Below, in pieces: positions 1-9,974 of a DNA stretch of 64,000 nucleotides. Position 1 is the stretch's first letter, and every line of letters begins with the position of its first letter. A program made the position numbers and the translations under genes. Origin of the DNA: Pisciglobus halotolerans (GTDB lineage Bacteria > Bacillota > Bacilli > Lactobacillales > Carnobacteriaceae); NCBI RefSeq assembly GCF_900113675.1, contig NZ_FOQE01000006.1:40174-104173 (forward strand). Reading direction: 5' to 3'. The notes below the pieces were generated by a model. The model made no database searches and had not been told where the DNA came from. It saw nothing but the letters and a program-made list of their open reading frames with translations.

Positions 1-380
1 GAGAAAACAATGATTCATTAGTGCTGTATGGAAAATTTGGTGAGCATTATTGGTTGTTTACCGGAGATTTAGAAGAAGCTGGTGAACGAGCCATCATAAA
101 ACAATATCCACATTTAAAAGTTGATGTTTTAAAGGTGGGACATCATGGCAGTCATACTTCTACAAGCAAAGAATGGGTAGATTTTTTAAAACCAACTTTC
201 AGCTTGATTTCGGTCGGAAAAAATAATTCTTTTGGACATCCGCATCCTGAAATCCTTAAGAGATTGGAAAAACAGCAGTGTACCATTTACCGAACAGATC
301 AAGATGGTTCGATCATTTTTACTTATCGAGAATGGCCTATGTTTAAGAAGACAGGTGTCTTTACAACCTTACTCAAATGA
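1..380 (+). CDS. comEC: ComEC/Rec2 competence protein, C-terminal end (partial)
   Basis: This is the last ~126 codons of an open frame that enters from the left edge (frame starts at base 3, no stop upstream). It matches the C-terminal metallo-beta-lactamase-like domain of ComEC: FTGDLE near the front, the conserved HHGSHTSTSK histidine cluster, and SVGKNNSFGHPH before the end. In the family, ComEC forms the membrane channel that passes single-stranded DNA into the cytoplasm during natural transformation, and this domain is proposed to degrade one strand. The membrane part lies outside the window, so intactness cannot be judged. It is followed by holA, the usual Firmicutes order. Confidence 0.9.
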   Translation, partial: ENNDSLVLYGKFGEHYWLFTGDLEEAGERAIIKQYPHLKVDVLKVGHHGSHTSTSKEWVDFLKPTFSLISVGKNNSFGHPHPEILKRLEKQQCTIYRTDQDGSIIFTYREWPMFKKTGVFTTLLK

Positions 381-449
381 AAAATCAGCTTGCTTTCAGG
401 TAAATAACTTTGTACCATAGAAAGATGAGAGCAAAGGAAGGTGTTTGAA

Positions 450-1496
450 GTGAGCTTTTCAACTGAATTAGCCAAAATAAAGAAAAAAGAGTTTGCACCT
501 GTTTACTTAGTGTTTGGAACTGAAGCCTATTTGATTGATACGTTAAGAAAAACTTTAATGGAAAATGTTATTGGGCCAGATGAAATAGATTTAAATTTCA
601 GCTCTTTTGATATGGAAGAAGTTTCCTTAGGGACCGTCTTAGCTGATGCAGAAAGCATACCTTTTTTCGGTGAACGCCGATTGATTTTTATGAATCGATC
701 TGTTTTTTTATCCACCGAAAAAAGCAAACAAAAAAACGATCCTGACTTAGCAGACTTTGAGCATTATTTACAACAACCTTCCGAATCGACTGTTTTGGTG
801 ATTTATGCTCCTTATGAAAAATTAGATCAGCGTAAAAAAATCAATAAGCTTTTAAAAAAATCAGCTGTATTGATTGATGTACAGCCTTTAAAAGAACGGG
901 ATGTTCAAAAATACATTCGTGATACAATCAACAACGAAGGATACAATATTTCTCCAGAGGCTTTTGAAAAGCTGATTCAATTGACCGATGCCAACTTATC
1001 AACCGCTATTGGAGAGTTGCCCAAGCTGTTTCTTTATGCACAGGAAAATAGAAAAATCACGGTGGCTGCAGTGGAGGCATTGGTACCAAAATCATTGGAA
1101 CAAAATATTTTTGCATTAAATGAAAGTGTATTAAAAAAAGATACTGCTCATGCCTTAAGTCTTTATCAAGACCTATTACTGCAAAAAGAAGATCCAATAA
1201 AAATCAATGCGATTATGGCTGGACAATTTCGGCTGCTCATACAAGTCCAAATGTTGTTAAAAAAAGGGTTTCAACAAAGTGAAATAGGCAAGATGTTAAA
1301 AGTACACCCTTACAGAATTAAATTGGCTGCTCAACAAATTCGAAAATTTGATTCAAAAACATTGCTGAGCGCCTATGAAGGGCTGATCGAAACAGAATAT
1401 CACTTAAAAACTGGTCAAGGAGATCGTAAAATGCAATTTGAATTATTTGTGCTTTCATTTGCAAATAAAGGAAATAGTAAGAAGATATTCAGCTAA
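450..1496 (+). CDS. holA: DNA polymerase III subunit delta
   Basis: HolA is the delta subunit of the clamp-loader complex, which opens the beta sliding clamp and loads it onto primed DNA. The protein (348 aa from the GTG at 450) has the family N-terminus FAPVYLVFGTEAYL and the clamp-contact and AAA+-like regions through LIQLTDANLSTAIGEL, at about the normal family length. A GTG at 441 would extend it by three codons, but the AAGGAAG ribosome site then abuts the start; from 450 the spacing is normal. It follows comEC and precedes rpsT, as in other Firmicutes. No terminator is obvious before the rpsT promoter. Confidence 0.93.
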   Translation: MSFSTELAKIKKKEFAPVYLVFGTEAYLIDTLRKTLMENVIGPDEIDLNFSSFDMEEVSLGTVLADAESIPFFGERRLIFMNRSVFLSTEKSKQKNDPDLADFEHYLQQPSESTVLVIYAPYEKLDQRKKINKLLKKSAVLIDVQPLKERDVQKYIRDTINNEGYNISPEAFEKLIQLTDANLSTAIGELPKLFLYAQENRKITVAAVEALVPKSLEQNIFALNESVLKKDTAHALSLYQDLLLQKEDPIKINAIMAGQFRLLIQVQMLLKKGFQQSEIGKMLKVHPYRIKLAAQQIRKFDSKTLLSAYEGLIETEYHLKTGQGDRKMQFELFVLSFANKGNSKKIFS

Positions 1497-1537
1497 TAAA
1501 AGATTACTATCAAGTAAAAAAACTTTACAGCTTTTTG

Positions 1538-1566
1538 TTGCAATACGCTACGAACTTCTGTATAAT
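1538..1566 (+). promoter_or_regulatory. rpsT promoter
   Basis: TTGCAA (1538-1543), a 17-nt spacer and a perfect TATAAT (1561-1566) lie about 67 bp ahead of rpsT. This is a strong vegetative sigma-A promoter giving the ribosomal protein gene its own transcript. Confidence 0.85.
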
Positions 1567-1632
1567 AAAAAACGTTGAAATAATTAAAAATGATTATTTT
1601 ATTTGTTCTAAAGGGAAAGAGGGGTGTATGTA

Positions 1633-1887
1633 ATGCCAAACATCGAATCCGCAGTTAAACGTGTTCGCACTGCTGAAAAATCAACTGCTCAAAACAATGT
1701 TCAAAAAAGTTCTATGCGTACAGCAATGAAAAAATTTGAAAAAGCTTCTGAAACTGGAGAAGGAAACCTAGAATCTCTATACAACGAAGCTGCTAAAGCC
1801 ATTGATATGGCTGCTGCTAAAGGTTTAATCCACAAAAATAAAGCAGCGCGCGACAAAGCTCGTTTATCAAAAAAATTAGCTAAATAA
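1633..1887 (+). CDS. rpsT: 30S ribosomal protein S20
   Basis: S20 (84 aa) is a primary 16S rRNA-binding protein of the small subunit. The sequence [16 protein letters not shown], its high Lys/Arg/Ala content and the ending [20 protein letters not shown] are typical. The ATG at 1633 is chosen over an in-frame GTG at 1624 because it gives the canonical MPNI start and correct spacing from GAGGGG. It has its own promoter and terminator, so it is monocistronic. Confidence 0.97.
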   Translation: MPNIESAVKRVRTAEKSTAQNNVQKSSMRTAMKKFEKASETGEGNLESLYNEAAKAIDMAAAKGLIHKNKAARDKARLSKKLAK

Positions 1888-1901
1888 AGTATTGCAACTG
1901 T

Positions 1902-1933
1902 CACTCATTTCTTTTGAAATGGGTGTTTTTTTT
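1902..1933 (+). terminator. rpsT intrinsic terminator
   Basis: A 10-bp stem (CACTCATTTC / GAAATGGGTG, one G-U pair) with a TTTT loop is followed by eight T residues, just after the rpsT stop codon. Confidence 0.9.
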
Positions 1934-2002
1934 GCTTGCTGTATCAGTATAAGTCTGAACTTTTCCCGCAACTGAAATGATGTTGTTTATTTTTCTTCGC
2001 AT

Positions 2003-2031
2003 TTGTAAGAACGTATGTTCCGTGGTAAAAT
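2003..2031 (+). promoter_or_regulatory. uvrB promoter with LexA (SOS) box
   Basis: TTGTAA (2003-2008), a 17-nt spacer and TAAAAT (2026-2031) form the promoter. The palindrome GAACGTATGTTC (2009-2020) fills the spacer directly after the -35 and matches the Gram-positive LexA/DinR core GAAC-N4-GTTC. Known biology: uvrB belongs to the SOS regulon in Firmicutes. The same arrangement occurs in this window at 20267-20295 on the other strand. Confidence 0.85.
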
Positions 2032-2094
2032 AAGGAAGAATGAAGATTAAAAACAAAACTTAAAAGAAATGAATAAAAGAAATGAGGATGCTGC

Positions 2095-4080
2095 ATGGCA
2101 GATGAAAAGTTTGAATTGGTTTCGCAATATCAGCCTGAAGGTGATCAGCCCGAAGCCATTAAACAACTGGTCAATGGCTTGAATGAGGGAACAAAAGAAC
2201 AAACACTGCTAGGTGCTACAGGTACAGGAAAGACATTTACAGTATCGAATGTCATAAAGGAAGTTAACAAACCAACATTGGTGATTGCCCACAATAAAAC
2301 ATTGGCAGGGCAGCTTTATGGAGAATTTAAAGAGTTTTTCCCAAACAATGCTGTAGAATATTTTGTCAGCTACTATGATTATTATCAGCCTGAGGCATAT
2401 GTCCCGCAAACCGATACATTTATTGAAAAAGAAGCTAGCATTAATGATGAAATCGACAAATTGCGTCATTCTGCTACAAGCGCTTTGCTAGAAAGACGAG
2501 ACGTTATTGTCATTGCTTCTGTTTCGTGTATTTATGGACTTGTTAATCCGCTCGATTATCGCGATCACGTGCTTTCTTTGCGTGTAGGTGCCCAAATGGA
2601 CCGCAATGCCATGCTGAGAAAACTGGTAGATATGCAATTTGAACGAAATGATATCGATTTTCAGCGTGGTCGTTTTAGAGTACGAGGAGATGTAGTGGAA
2701 ATTTTCTTGGCTTCTCGGGATGCAGAAGCCATTAGAGTAGAATTTTTTGGCGACGAGATTGATCGTATTCGTGAAGTCGATGTATTAACTGGGGAAGTAA
2801 AAGCAGATGTTCAACATGTTTCTGTTTTTCCGGCTACTCACTTTGTAGCAAATGACGAGCAAACGAGACATGCCGTTCAAACCATACAAAAAGAACTGGA
2901 TGGACGTTTGGAAGAATTGAGAGCAGAAGGCAAACTTTTAGAAGCGCAACGTTTAGAGCAGCGAACAAACTATGATATTGAAATGTTGCTTGAAATGGGC
3001 TATTGTCCAGGGATAGAGAACTATTCAAGACACATGGATGGAAGAAAGCCGGGTGAACCGCCATATACGTTAATTGACTTTTTCCCAGATGATTTTTTGA
3101 TCGTAGTAGATGAATCTCACATCACGATGTCGCAAATTCGAGGAATGTTTAATGGAGATAAAGCCCGTAAAGAGCGTTTGATCGACCATGGTTTTCGCTT
3201 GCCGAGCGCCTTGGATAATCGTCCTTTACGTTTGGAAGAATTTGAAAAGCATGTTAATCAAATCGTTTATATATCAGCCACTCCTGGACCATATGAGTTG
3301 GAACGAACGTCGGGAGTAGTGGAACAAATCATTCGTCCGACTGGCTTGTTGGATCCGGTAGTAGAAGTGAGACCGATTAAGGGACAAATCGATGACCTGA
3401 TCGGTGAAATCAATGAACGGATCGAGAAAAATGAGCGTGTGTTTATTACGACATTGACTAAAAAAATGTCTGAAGATTTGTCTGATTATTTGAAAGAAGT
3501 GGGACTGAAAGTAAAGTATCTTCATAGTGACATCAAAACTTTGGAACGGACAGAAATTATTCGCGACTTGCGCTTAGGTGAATTTGACGTATTGATCGGG
3601 ATCAACCTATTGAGAGAAGGACTTGACGTGCCTGAAGTTTCCTTAGTTGCGATTTTAGATGCTGATAAGGAAGGCTTTTTAAGAAGCGAACGTTCACTTG
3701 TCCAAACGATCGGGAGAGCCGCTCGAAATGAGAATGGGAAAGTTATTATGTATGCTGACAAAGTAACAGACTCTATGAGACATGCTCTTGATGAAACTGA
3801 GCGTCGGCGTTCTGTACAGCAAGCTTATAATAAAGAGCACGGGATCGTTCCACGCACCATTAAGAAAGAAATACGTGATCTTATTTCCATCACTTCTGCT
3901 GTTGAAAGTGAAGAACTGACACCAGCTGAAAAAATGGCAAGCCTATCACGAGAAGAAAAAGCAGCAGTTATTGACGGAATGGAATTGGAAATGCGAGCTG
4001 CTGCTAAGTCGCTTGATTTTGAAAAAGCTGCTCACTTAAGAGATGTTGTTTTAGAACTGAAAGCAGAATACAAGTTATAA
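2095..4080 (+). CDS. uvrB: Excinuclease ABC subunit B
   Basis: UvrB (661 aa) verifies DNA damage in nucleotide excision repair after hand-over from UvrA and recruits UvrC for incision. Visible motifs are Walker A GATGTGKT (residues 40-47), the beta-hairpin region [25 protein letters not shown] segment from about residue 91, Walker B VVDESH, helicase motif [11 protein letters not shown] and a C-terminal UVR motif ([13 protein letters not shown]). Length is normal. uvrA, often its neighbour, does not follow here. The promoter carries an SOS box, so expression should rise after DNA damage. Confidence 0.98.
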   Translation: MADEKFELVSQYQPEGDQPEAIKQLVNGLNEGTKEQTLLGATGTGKTFTVSNVIKEVNKPTLVIAHNKTLAGQLYGEFKEFFPNNAVEYFVSYYDYYQPEAYVPQTDTFIEKEASINDEIDKLRHSATSALLERRDVIVIASVSCIYGLVNPLDYRDHVLSLRVGAQMDRNAMLRKLVDMQFERNDIDFQRGRFRVRGDVVEIFLASRDAEAIRVEFFGDEIDRIREVDVLTGEVKADVQHVSVFPATHFVANDEQTRHAVQTIQKELDGRLEELRAEGKLLEAQRLEQRTNYDIEMLLEMGYCPGIENYSRHMDGRKPGEPPYTLIDFFPDDFLIVVDESHITMSQIRGMFNGDKARKERLIDHGFRLPSALDNRPLRLEEFEKHVNQIVYISATPGPYELERTSGVVEQIIRPTGLLDPVVEVRPIKGQIDDLIGEINERIEKNERVFITTLTKKMSEDLSDYLKEVGLKVKYLHSDIKTLERTEIIRDLRLGEFDVLIGINLLREGLDVPEVSLVAILDADKEGFLRSERSLVQTIGRAARNENGKVIMYADKVTDSMRHALDETERRRSVQQAYNKEHGIVPRTIKKEIRDLISITSAVESEELTPAEKMASLSREEKAAVIDGMELEMRAAAKSLDFEKAAHLRDVVLELKAEYKL

Positions 4081-4433
4081 TCAATAGTTGCTGAACAAAG
4101 AGAAAACAAGGTACTGAACAAACGAAAATAACGGTATGGATCCTGATTCAACTAGTACCAAACAACGTTAGCAGTGGCAAACCAGCTGTTCGTTGCCTTT
4201 TAGAAATTGTAGAATAGGCAGGCGTTTCATCCATGTCTTTATTTGCTTGTTCATCTAATGGGCATGCGTAAAAAACAGTTATAAATTACTGGAAAAGCTC
4301 GATTTAATCTTGCAATTTAGTCGTGGCTCCTGTATGCTTTAAGGTGTGCTAAAGCATATACCTTTTACTTGGATGTACGATTCACCAACGTTTTCTCAGT
4401 GAAAGGAAAAATAGAAGGAAGAGGTGTTTAGAA
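4081..4433 (+). other. Intergenic region uvrB-rpsO
   Basis: No gene is supported in these 353 bases. It holds a weak stem (GGCAA / TTGCC followed by TTTT, about 4178-4203) that may end uvrB transcription, and the rpsO promoter and leader in its last 120 bases. Confidence 0.5.
4310..4358 (+). promoter_or_regulatory. rpsO promoter with overlapping inverted repeat
   Basis: TTGCAA (4310-4315), a 17-nt spacer and TATGCT (4333-4338) form a plausible promoter. The -10 lies in the left arm of a perfect 9-bp inverted repeat, TATGCTTTA (4333-4341) and TAAAGCATA (4350-4358). The remaining ~80-nt leader could host S15 autoregulation, known in other bacteria, but I recognise no specific fold. Confidence 0.55.
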
Positions 4434-4703
4434 ATGGCAATTTCTAAAGAACGCAAAAACGAAATCATCAAACAATTTGCAAGACACGAAGGAGATACTG
4501 GCTCTCCAGAAGTTCAAATCGCTGTATTGACTGAAGAAATCAATCATTTGAACGAACATGCTCGTGTTCACAAAAAAGACCACCATTCTTACCGTGGTTT
4601 AATGAAAAAAATCGGTCACCGTCGTAACTTGTTGGCATACTTGCGTAACAAAGACGTTACACGTTACCGTGAATTGATTCAAAGCTTAGGCTTACGTCGT
4701 TAA
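4434..4703 (+). CDS. rpsO: 30S ribosomal protein S15
   Basis: S15 (89 aa) binds 16S rRNA early in 30S assembly and forms an intersubunit bridge. The motifs [25 protein letters not shown] and [21 protein letters not shown] are diagnostic, and the ending LIQSLGLRR is typical. A good AGAGGTG ribosome site precedes the ATG. pnp follows, the conserved rpsO-pnp arrangement, though a terminator and a long pnp leader separate the two. Confidence 0.98.
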   Translation: MAISKERKNEIIKQFARHEGDTGSPEVQIAVLTEEINHLNEHARVHKKDHHSYRGLMKKIGHRRNLLAYLRNKDVTRYRELIQSLGLRR

Positions 4704-4721
4704 GAGCCGTTTGTCTACCAA

Positions 4722-4797
4722 AAAGCGGGGTTCTTTTGGAATCTCGCTTTATTTTGTATCAATCATGGGCAATCGATTGAGAATCGTTGATTTTTTT
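4722..4797 (+). terminator. rpsO terminator region (two hairpins)
   Basis: The first hairpin pairs AAAGCGGGGTTC (4722-4733) with GGAATCTCGCTTT (4738-4750), followed by ATTTTG. A second, weaker hairpin (CAATCGATT 4770-4778 with AATCGTTG 4782-4789) is followed by seven T residues (4791-4797). Confidence 0.7.
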
Positions 4798-4893
4798 GCA
4801 AACAAATGATCATGGAAACAAAGCATAATGAAATGTTGCAAGCATCAATGGTAATGGCAGATTAAACTTGATAGATGAGAAAAATCAAAATAA

Positions 4894-5002
4894 GAGAACA
4901 TTGTTTTATTCGCTTGCTACTATGCAAATGTGAACTTTCAGAATAAAAAATATTCAGAAAGCTGACATTTGTTTAGTAGAATGTAGAGTCAACAATGTTC
5001 TC
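4894..5002 (+). promoter_or_regulatory. pnp leader long stem-loop (RNase III/PNPase-type control element)
   Basis: Arms GAGAACATTGTT (4894-4905) and AACAATGTTCTC (4991-5002) pair perfectly over 12 bp. Inside, CTACTA/TAGTAG, CAAATGT/ACATTTG, CTTTC/GAAAG and GAATA/TATTC continue the stem up to a loop near 4948. The structure ends six bases before the AAGGAG ribosome site of pnp. In E. coli an RNase III-cut leader hairpin mediates PNPase autoregulation; similar function here is inference. Confidence 0.7.
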
Positions 5003-5021
5003 AAAAAAAGGAGAACAAAAT

Positions 5022-7145
5022 ATGTCAGAGAAACAAGTATTTACTCAAGACTTTGGCGGACGTCCGCTGACAGTCGAAATTGGCCAGCTTGCTAAACAAG
5101 CAAATGGGGCTGTGCTCGTTCGTTACGGTGATACAGTTGTTTTAACAGCAGCAGTTGCAAGTAAGGATGCATTAGATACTGACTTTTTCCCGTTAACAGT
5201 CAATTATGAAGAAAAGATGTATGCTGTAGGAAAAATTCCTGGCGGCTTTATTAAAAGAGAGGGTCGTCCAAGTGAACAAGCAACATTAACTGCTAGATTG
5301 ATCGACCGTCCGATTCGTCCGATGTTTGAAGAAGGATTTCGTAATGAAGTTCAAATCACCAACACTGTTCTTTCTGTTGAGCAAGACTGCTCGCCAGCTA
5401 TCGCAGCAATGTTCGGTTCTTCATTAGCTTTGGGAGTATCTGATATTCCGTTCAATGGACCCATTGCAGGTGTAGATGTTGGACGTGTAGACGGAGAATT
5501 TATTTTAAATCCTACGTCTGCACAGGCTGAACAATCGGATATCCATTTAACAGTTGCAGGAAGCAAAGATGCTATCAATATGGTGGAAAGCGGAGCAAAA
5601 GAAGTTTCGGAAGAAGATATGTTGCAAGCTTTGTTGTTCGGACATGAAGCCATTAAAGCAATCAATCAGTTCCAAGAAGAAATCATAGCTAAAGCCGGAA
5701 AAGAAAAAATGACGGTCAAATTGTTAGAGATCGATGCTGAATTACGGACAGAAGTTCAAGATGCATTCAAGGAAAAAATGGTTCAAGCCATTCAAGTCCA
5801 AGAAAAATTAGCACGTGCTGAACAAACAGAAGCCGTTAAAGAAGAAGCTGTAGCTTATTTTGAAGAAAAATATGCTGAGCATGAAGAAGCAGATCGTATC
5901 CGCAAAGAAGTGAAACAAATTGTGGAAGATTTGGAAAAAGATGAAGTGCGTCGCCTCATCACAGCTGAAAAAGTTCGTCCGGATGGTCGTAAGATCGATG
6001 AGATTCGTCCTTTATCTTCTGAAGTCAGTATATTACCAAGAACACATGGATCAGGTCTCTTTACTCGTGGACAAACGCAAGCTTTATCTATCGCTACATT
6101 AGCTCCGCTTGGAGAACACCAAATCATAGATGGATTAGGTGCAGAAGAAAGCAAACGTTTCATCCATCATTATAATTTCCCGCAGTTTTCAGTAGGCAGC
6201 ACAGGACGCAGCCGTGCACCTGGTCGCCGCGAGATCGGCCATGGCGCTCTTGGAGAACGTGCATTAGCGCAAGTTATTCCTAGCGAAAAGGATTTTCCTT
6301 ATACCATTCGTCTTGTAGCTGAAGTTTTAGAATCTAATGGTTCTTCTTCACAAGCAAGTATCTGTGCCGGAACTTTGGCATTAATGGATGCCGGTGTACC
6401 GATCAAAGCTCCAGTAGCCGGGATAGCAATGGGTCTAGTAATGGAAAACGAAAACTATACAGTATTAACAGATATCCAAGGACTAGAAGACCACTTAGGA
6501 GATATGGACTTTAAGGTTGCAGGAACAAGCGAAGGAATCACAGCTTTGCAAATGGATATCAAAATTCAAGGGATCACTACAGCAATCTTGAAAGAAGCAC
6601 TGCAACAAGCTAAAAAAGCGCGTATGGAAATTTTGGAAGAATTGACTTCAACGATTGCTGAACCACGTCAATCGCTAAGCAAATATGCTCCGAAAATTGA
6701 AATGATGCAAATCAATCCAGATAAGATCAAAGTCGTTATTGGTCGCGGCGGTGATCAAATCAATGCCATCATTGAAGAAACAGGCGTTAAGATCGATATT
6801 GATCAAGATGGAAAAGTCAGCATTGCTTCAGATGATGCTGAAATGATTCAACGTGCAAAAGAAATCATTGAAGAACTGACAAAAGAAATTGAAGTCGGTC
6901 AAGTCTACAACGGAACAGTCAAACGAATTGAAAAGTTTGGTACATTTGTTGAAATCGCAAAAGGCAAAGATGGTTTGGTGCATATTTCACAATTAGATAA
7001 AAAACGTGTGGGCAAAGTCGAAGATGTTGTGAGTGTGGGCGACAAGTTAAAAGTTAAAGTTATTGAGATTGATCGCCAAGGACGGATCAACCTTTCGCAC
7101 AAAGATGTCATGACTGACAGCGAAAATGAGAATGAAAAAGCTTAA
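5022..7145 (+). CDS. pnp: Polyribonucleotide nucleotidyltransferase (PNPase)
   Basis: PNPase (707 aa) degrades RNA 3' to 5' by phosphorolysis and is a main turnover enzyme in Firmicutes. Two RNase PH-like domains are visible (first from residue 1, second around [20 protein letters not shown]), followed by a KH domain ([20 protein letters not shown]) and an S1 domain ([20 protein letters not shown] to the RINLSHKD segment). The start at 5022 has AAGGAG at 5008-5013; an ATG at 4995 lies inside the leader hairpin and is rejected. A MITE copy begins 14 bp after the stop. Confidence 0.98.
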   Translation: MSEKQVFTQDFGGRPLTVEIGQLAKQANGAVLVRYGDTVVLTAAVASKDALDTDFFPLTVNYEEKMYAVGKIPGGFIKREGRPSEQATLTARLIDRPIRPMFEEGFRNEVQITNTVLSVEQDCSPAIAAMFGSSLALGVSDIPFNGPIAGVDVGRVDGEFILNPTSAQAEQSDIHLTVAGSKDAINMVESGAKEVSEEDMLQALLFGHEAIKAINQFQEEIIAKAGKEKMTVKLLEIDAELRTEVQDAFKEKMVQAIQVQEKLARAEQTEAVKEEAVAYFEEKYAEHEEADRIRKEVKQIVEDLEKDEVRRLITAEKVRPDGRKIDEIRPLSSEVSILPRTHGSGLFTRGQTQALSIATLAPLGEHQIIDGLGAEESKRFIHHYNFPQFSVGSTGRSRAPGRREIGHGALGERALAQVIPSEKDFPYTIRLVAEVLESNGSSSQASICAGTLALMDAGVPIKAPVAGIAMGLVMENENYTVLTDIQGLEDHLGDMDFKVAGTSEGITALQMDIKIQGITTAILKEALQQAKKARMEILEELTSTIAEPRQSLSKYAPKIEMMQINPDKIKVVIGRGGDQINAIIEETGVKIDIDQDGKVSIASDDAEMIQRAKEIIEELTKEIEVGQVYNGTVKRIEKFGTFVEIAKGKDGLVHISQLDKKRVGKVEDVVSVGDKLKVKVIEIDRQGRINLSHKDVMTDSENENEKA

Positions 7146-7158
7146 CATGATGAAAAAG

Positions 7159-7440
7159 GGTTCTACAATATTTAACGTTGGTCTGTAAAAAATCAATTTT
7201 TTTAATGCTAAGCTCGTTAGAATCCTATTTCTAAAAATTTCAAGAGGCGCATAGAGTTACTGATAGCCATGAAAAAAGATGCAATGTGAATCACTTAGTG
7301 TTAGGCTTTAGCCGTTACATTAAGTTTGAAGCTTGCAAGCATTGAGACGCGATTTTCGGCTCAATGTGTTCTCATGGCTTTCCATCAGTAGCCCATCGAC
7401 CGTAGGAAATTTCTTTACCAACGTTAAAAGAGGAAGAACC
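7159..7440 (+). mobile_element. MITE-like element, copy 1
   Basis: This 282-bp copy begins GGTTCTACAATATTTAACG and ends with its imperfect inverted repeat, CGTTAAAAGAGGAAGAACC. Flanks are GAAAAAG and GAAAAAAG, an 8-bp target duplication blurred by an A-run. It lies between the pnp stop and the terminator at 7512. Frames inside it are short and random; no transposase is encoded. Confidence 0.85.
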
Positions 7441-7868
7441 GAAAAAAGTTGCCGGAAGTTTCCAATTGAGGTAAATGGAAGCGACACATGCTGAGCAAAC
7501 ATTAAAATACAAAAGACTTGGTCAAAAAATAGACCAAGTCTTTTTATTATGACTTTTCATCTTCTAACGTTGGTAAAAAAATGTGTTTCTAAGAAATTTA
7601 GCATCAAAAGAAAGGGTTTTTTACTGCCCAACATTCATTATTGTGGCTCCTTTATTGTTTTGAGAATGAATAGATTAGGGTTGACCAATTCTTATTTAAA
7701 AGAAAATAGTAGCATAAAGCCTCATTTTGTATGGGTTTGCTAAAATGCAATGAAGTGCAATAGAAAAGCAAAAAAATACCCTTTGAATAGGGCCGCTCAC
7801 TATAGAAGCAAGCAGAATCAAAAATTGAAAACATTATCAGCGCAAGTTTAAAAAATTTCAACCCTCCA
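7441..7868 (+). other. Intergenic region between MITE copy 1 and asd promoter
   Basis: These 428 bases contain a terminator (7512-7547) and a possible degenerate MITE end around 7563-7600 (TCTAACGTTGGTAAA, then a TTTCTAAGAAATTT stretch like the element interior). I see no supported gene; short frames on both strands lack family resemblance and usable ribosome sites. Confidence 0.5.
7512..7547 (+). terminator. Intrinsic terminator (pnp transcript)
   Basis: A perfect 12-bp stem, AAAGACTTGGTC (7512-7523) with GACCAAGTCTTT (7532-7543), runs into TTATT. It is the first strong terminator downstream of pnp, now separated from the gene by MITE copy 1. Confidence 0.85.
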
Positions 7869-7897
7869 TTGACACGAGCTGTTTATTTCGTTTGATA
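7869..7897 (+). promoter_or_regulatory. asd operon promoter
   Basis: A consensus TTGACA (7869-7874), 17-nt spacer and TTGATA (7892-7897) lie about 95 bp ahead of asd. I recognise no lysine riboswitch or T-box in the leader. Confidence 0.75.
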
Positions 7898-7992
7898 GGA
7901 TTTCAGACATAATTGTGCTAAAATGGGTAATGGTACAGGTTGTACAGATAAATTAAACGACGAGATAGGAAAGTATATAAGGAGAGATCAGC

Positions 7993-9051
7993 ATGAATGG
8001 TTATGCAGTTGCTGTAGTAGGTGCTACAGGAGCAGTTGGAACAAAAATGATTAAAATGTTAGAAACGGCAGATTTTCCAATTAAAGAAGTGAAATTTTTA
8101 GCTTCTAAACGCTCTGCAGGAAAAACAGTATCCTTTAAAGATCAAACAATGACGATTGAAGAAACGACACCTGAAAGTTTTGAAGGGATCGATATTGCAT
8201 TGTTTAGTGCAGGGGGAGAAGTCTCAAAAAAATTCGCACCAGAAGCAGTCAAACGAGGCGCTATCGTTATCGACAATACAAGTGCGTACCGAATGGATCC
8301 AGAAGTTCCTTTAGTTGTGCCGGAAGTAAATGAAGCAGCTTTGAAAGAAAACAAAGGAATTATTGCCAATCCAAATTGTTCCACTATTCAAATGATGGTG
8401 GCACTTGAACCGATCAGAAGAAAATTTGGATTAAAACGGGTCATTGTTTCTACCTATCAAGCTGTTAGCGGTGCAGGCAATGAAGCGGTAAAAGAAATGA
8501 ATGAACAAGCCCAAAAAATGCTTGATGAAGAGTCGATCGAAGCTGCGATCTTACCTGTTAGCGGCGATAAAAAACATTTTCCGATTGCGTTTAATGTTCT
8601 TCCACAAATCGATGTATTCGCTGAAGAAGGCTATACAAAAGAAGAATGGAAAATGACTAATGAGACGAAAAAAATTATGGGAGATCCGCAAATCAAAGTT
8701 TCTGCAACTTGTGTGCGTGTTCCTGTCGCTTCAGGTCATTCTGAGTCTATCTATATAGAAGTTGAAAATGAAGAAGCTGCATCTGTAGAAGCAATGCGAG
8801 ATGTTCTAAGAAATGCTCCAGGTGTGGTTTTGATGGATGACGTTGCAGATCAAGTTTACCCAACACCTTTAGAAGCAAAAGATAAGAAAGAAACTTTTGT
8901 TGGTAGAATCAGAAAAGATTTAGATGCAAAAGATGGCTACCATCTTTGGGTTGTTTCTGACAACTTATTAAAAGGCGCGGCATGGAATTCAGTACAAATT
9001 GCTGAACGTCTACATCATCTTAATATGGTCAAATCAGAAGCAACAAAATAA
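7993..9051 (+). CDS. asd: Aspartate-semialdehyde dehydrogenase
   Basis: Asd (352 aa) reduces aspartyl phosphate to aspartate semialdehyde, the branch point to lysine/diaminopimelate, threonine and methionine. The N-terminal nucleotide-binding motif [11 protein letters not shown] (residues 9-19) and the catalytic cysteine C129 in [10 protein letters not shown] are present, as is the substrate-binding [18 protein letters not shown] provides a strong ribosome site. It heads an asd-dapA-RNase J2 operon with 20-24 bp gaps, supplying precursors for peptidoglycan and lysine. Confidence 0.97.
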   Translation: MNGYAVAVVGATGAVGTKMIKMLETADFPIKEVKFLASKRSAGKTVSFKDQTMTIEETTPESFEGIDIALFSAGGEVSKKFAPEAVKRGAIVIDNTSAYRMDPEVPLVVPEVNEAALKENKGIIANPNCSTIQMMVALEPIRRKFGLKRVIVSTYQAVSGAGNEAVKEMNEQAQKMLDEESIEAAILPVSGDKKHFPIAFNVLPQIDVFAEEGYTKEEWKMTNETKKIMGDPQIKVSATCVRVPVASGHSESIYIEVENEEAASVEAMRDVLRNAPGVVLMDDVADQVYPTPLEAKDKKETFVGRIRKDLDAKDGYHLWVVSDNLLKGAAWNSVQIAERLHHLNMVKSEATK

Positions 9052-9071
9052 GAATTGAAAGGAGTTTTAAA

Positions 9072-9950
9072 ATGGAATTAAAAAAAGCTAGAATTTATAC
9101 AGCCATGGTTACACCTTTTAATGAAGAAAAAAAAGTAGATATAGAACGATTGGAAAAGCTGATCAATCATTTACTTGAAAATGGAACAGAAGGAATCTTA
9201 GCAGGTGGAACAACTGGTGAGTCCCCAACATTGAATCACGATGAAAAACTGGACTTATATCGGGAAACCGTTAGAATCGTAGACGGAAGAGTTCCAGTGA
9301 TCGTCGGTACAGGTTCAAATAATACTCAGGAAACGGTCGCTTTTACAAAAGAAGTTGAAAACATTTCAGGGATTGATGGTGTGTTGGTCGTTGCACCCTA
9401 TTACAACAAACCGAACCAATCTGGAATTTTTGCTCACTTCGAAGCTGTTGCAAAAGCAGTTTCTTTACCGATTATGATGTATAATGTGCCAGGCCGGACA
9501 GGCATCTCGATCGATCCACAAACAACGATACAATTATCAAAAATCAAAAATATCGTTGCCATCAAAGAATGTGCCAGTTTGGAAGCTGTCAGTGAGATCA
9601 TTGAGCATACAGACGAAAATTTTCTTGTATATAGTGGAGAAGATGCTGCAGCCTTTCCAGCCAAATGCATTGGAGCAAATGGCATTGTTTCAGTTGCTAG
9701 CCATGCGGTTGGAAAAGATATGGCTAAAATGTATGATTTATTAGAAGATGGGCAGCTCCAAGCAGCAGCGGCCATTCATCGCAAACTCGTACCAAAAATG
9801 AATAGCTTATTTTCTGTTCCCTCACCGGCACCAACAAAAATGTACCTCAACCATATCAATATTGAAACCGGTGGCGTACGTTTACCGCTTGTGCCTTGTA
9901 CAGAGGAAGAAAAGAAGAATATTTTAGAAGTAATAAAAAAGGATTATTAA
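9072..9950 (+). CDS. dapA: 4-hydroxy-tetrahydrodipicolinate synthase
   Basis: DapA (292 aa) condenses pyruvate with aspartate semialdehyde, the first committed step of diaminopimelate and lysine synthesis. Family signatures are GTTGESPTL (residues 46-54), the catalytic tyrosine in MMYNVPGRTG (Y137) and the Schiff-base lysine K165 in VAIKECASL. Length is normal. It lies 20 bp after asd, whose product it uses directly, with AAAGGAG as ribosome site. Confidence 0.97.
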   Translation: MELKKARIYTAMVTPFNEEKKVDIERLEKLINHLLENGTEGILAGGTTGESPTLNHDEKLDLYRETVRIVDGRVPVIVGTGSNNTQETVAFTKEVENISGIDGVLVVAPYYNKPNQSGIFAHFEAVAKAVSLPIMMYNVPGRTGISIDPQTTIQLSKIKNIVAIKECASLEAVSEIIEHTDENFLVYSGEDAAAFPAKCIGANGIVSVASHAVGKDMAKMYDLLEDGQLQAAAAIHRKLVPKMNSLFSVPSPAPTKMYLNHINIETGGVRLPLVPCTEEEKKNILEVIKKDY

Positions 9951-9974
9951 AAAAAACGAAATAGAGGTGAAGAA

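Noticed and set aside
4941..4960. CodY-like box in the pnp leader
   Set aside because: The AATATTCAGAAAGCT stretch has three mismatches to the consensus and is explained by the leader hairpin.
7320..7502. Open frame within MITE copy 1 and similar frames at 14327, 45097 and 55618
   Set aside because: They arise from the repeat or its flanks, differ between copies, lack ribosome sites and show no protein-like conservation.
7549..7861. Short frames on both strands between the pnp terminator and asd
   Set aside because: Low complexity, no recognisable family; the minus-strand TTG start has no spacing from its GGAGG.
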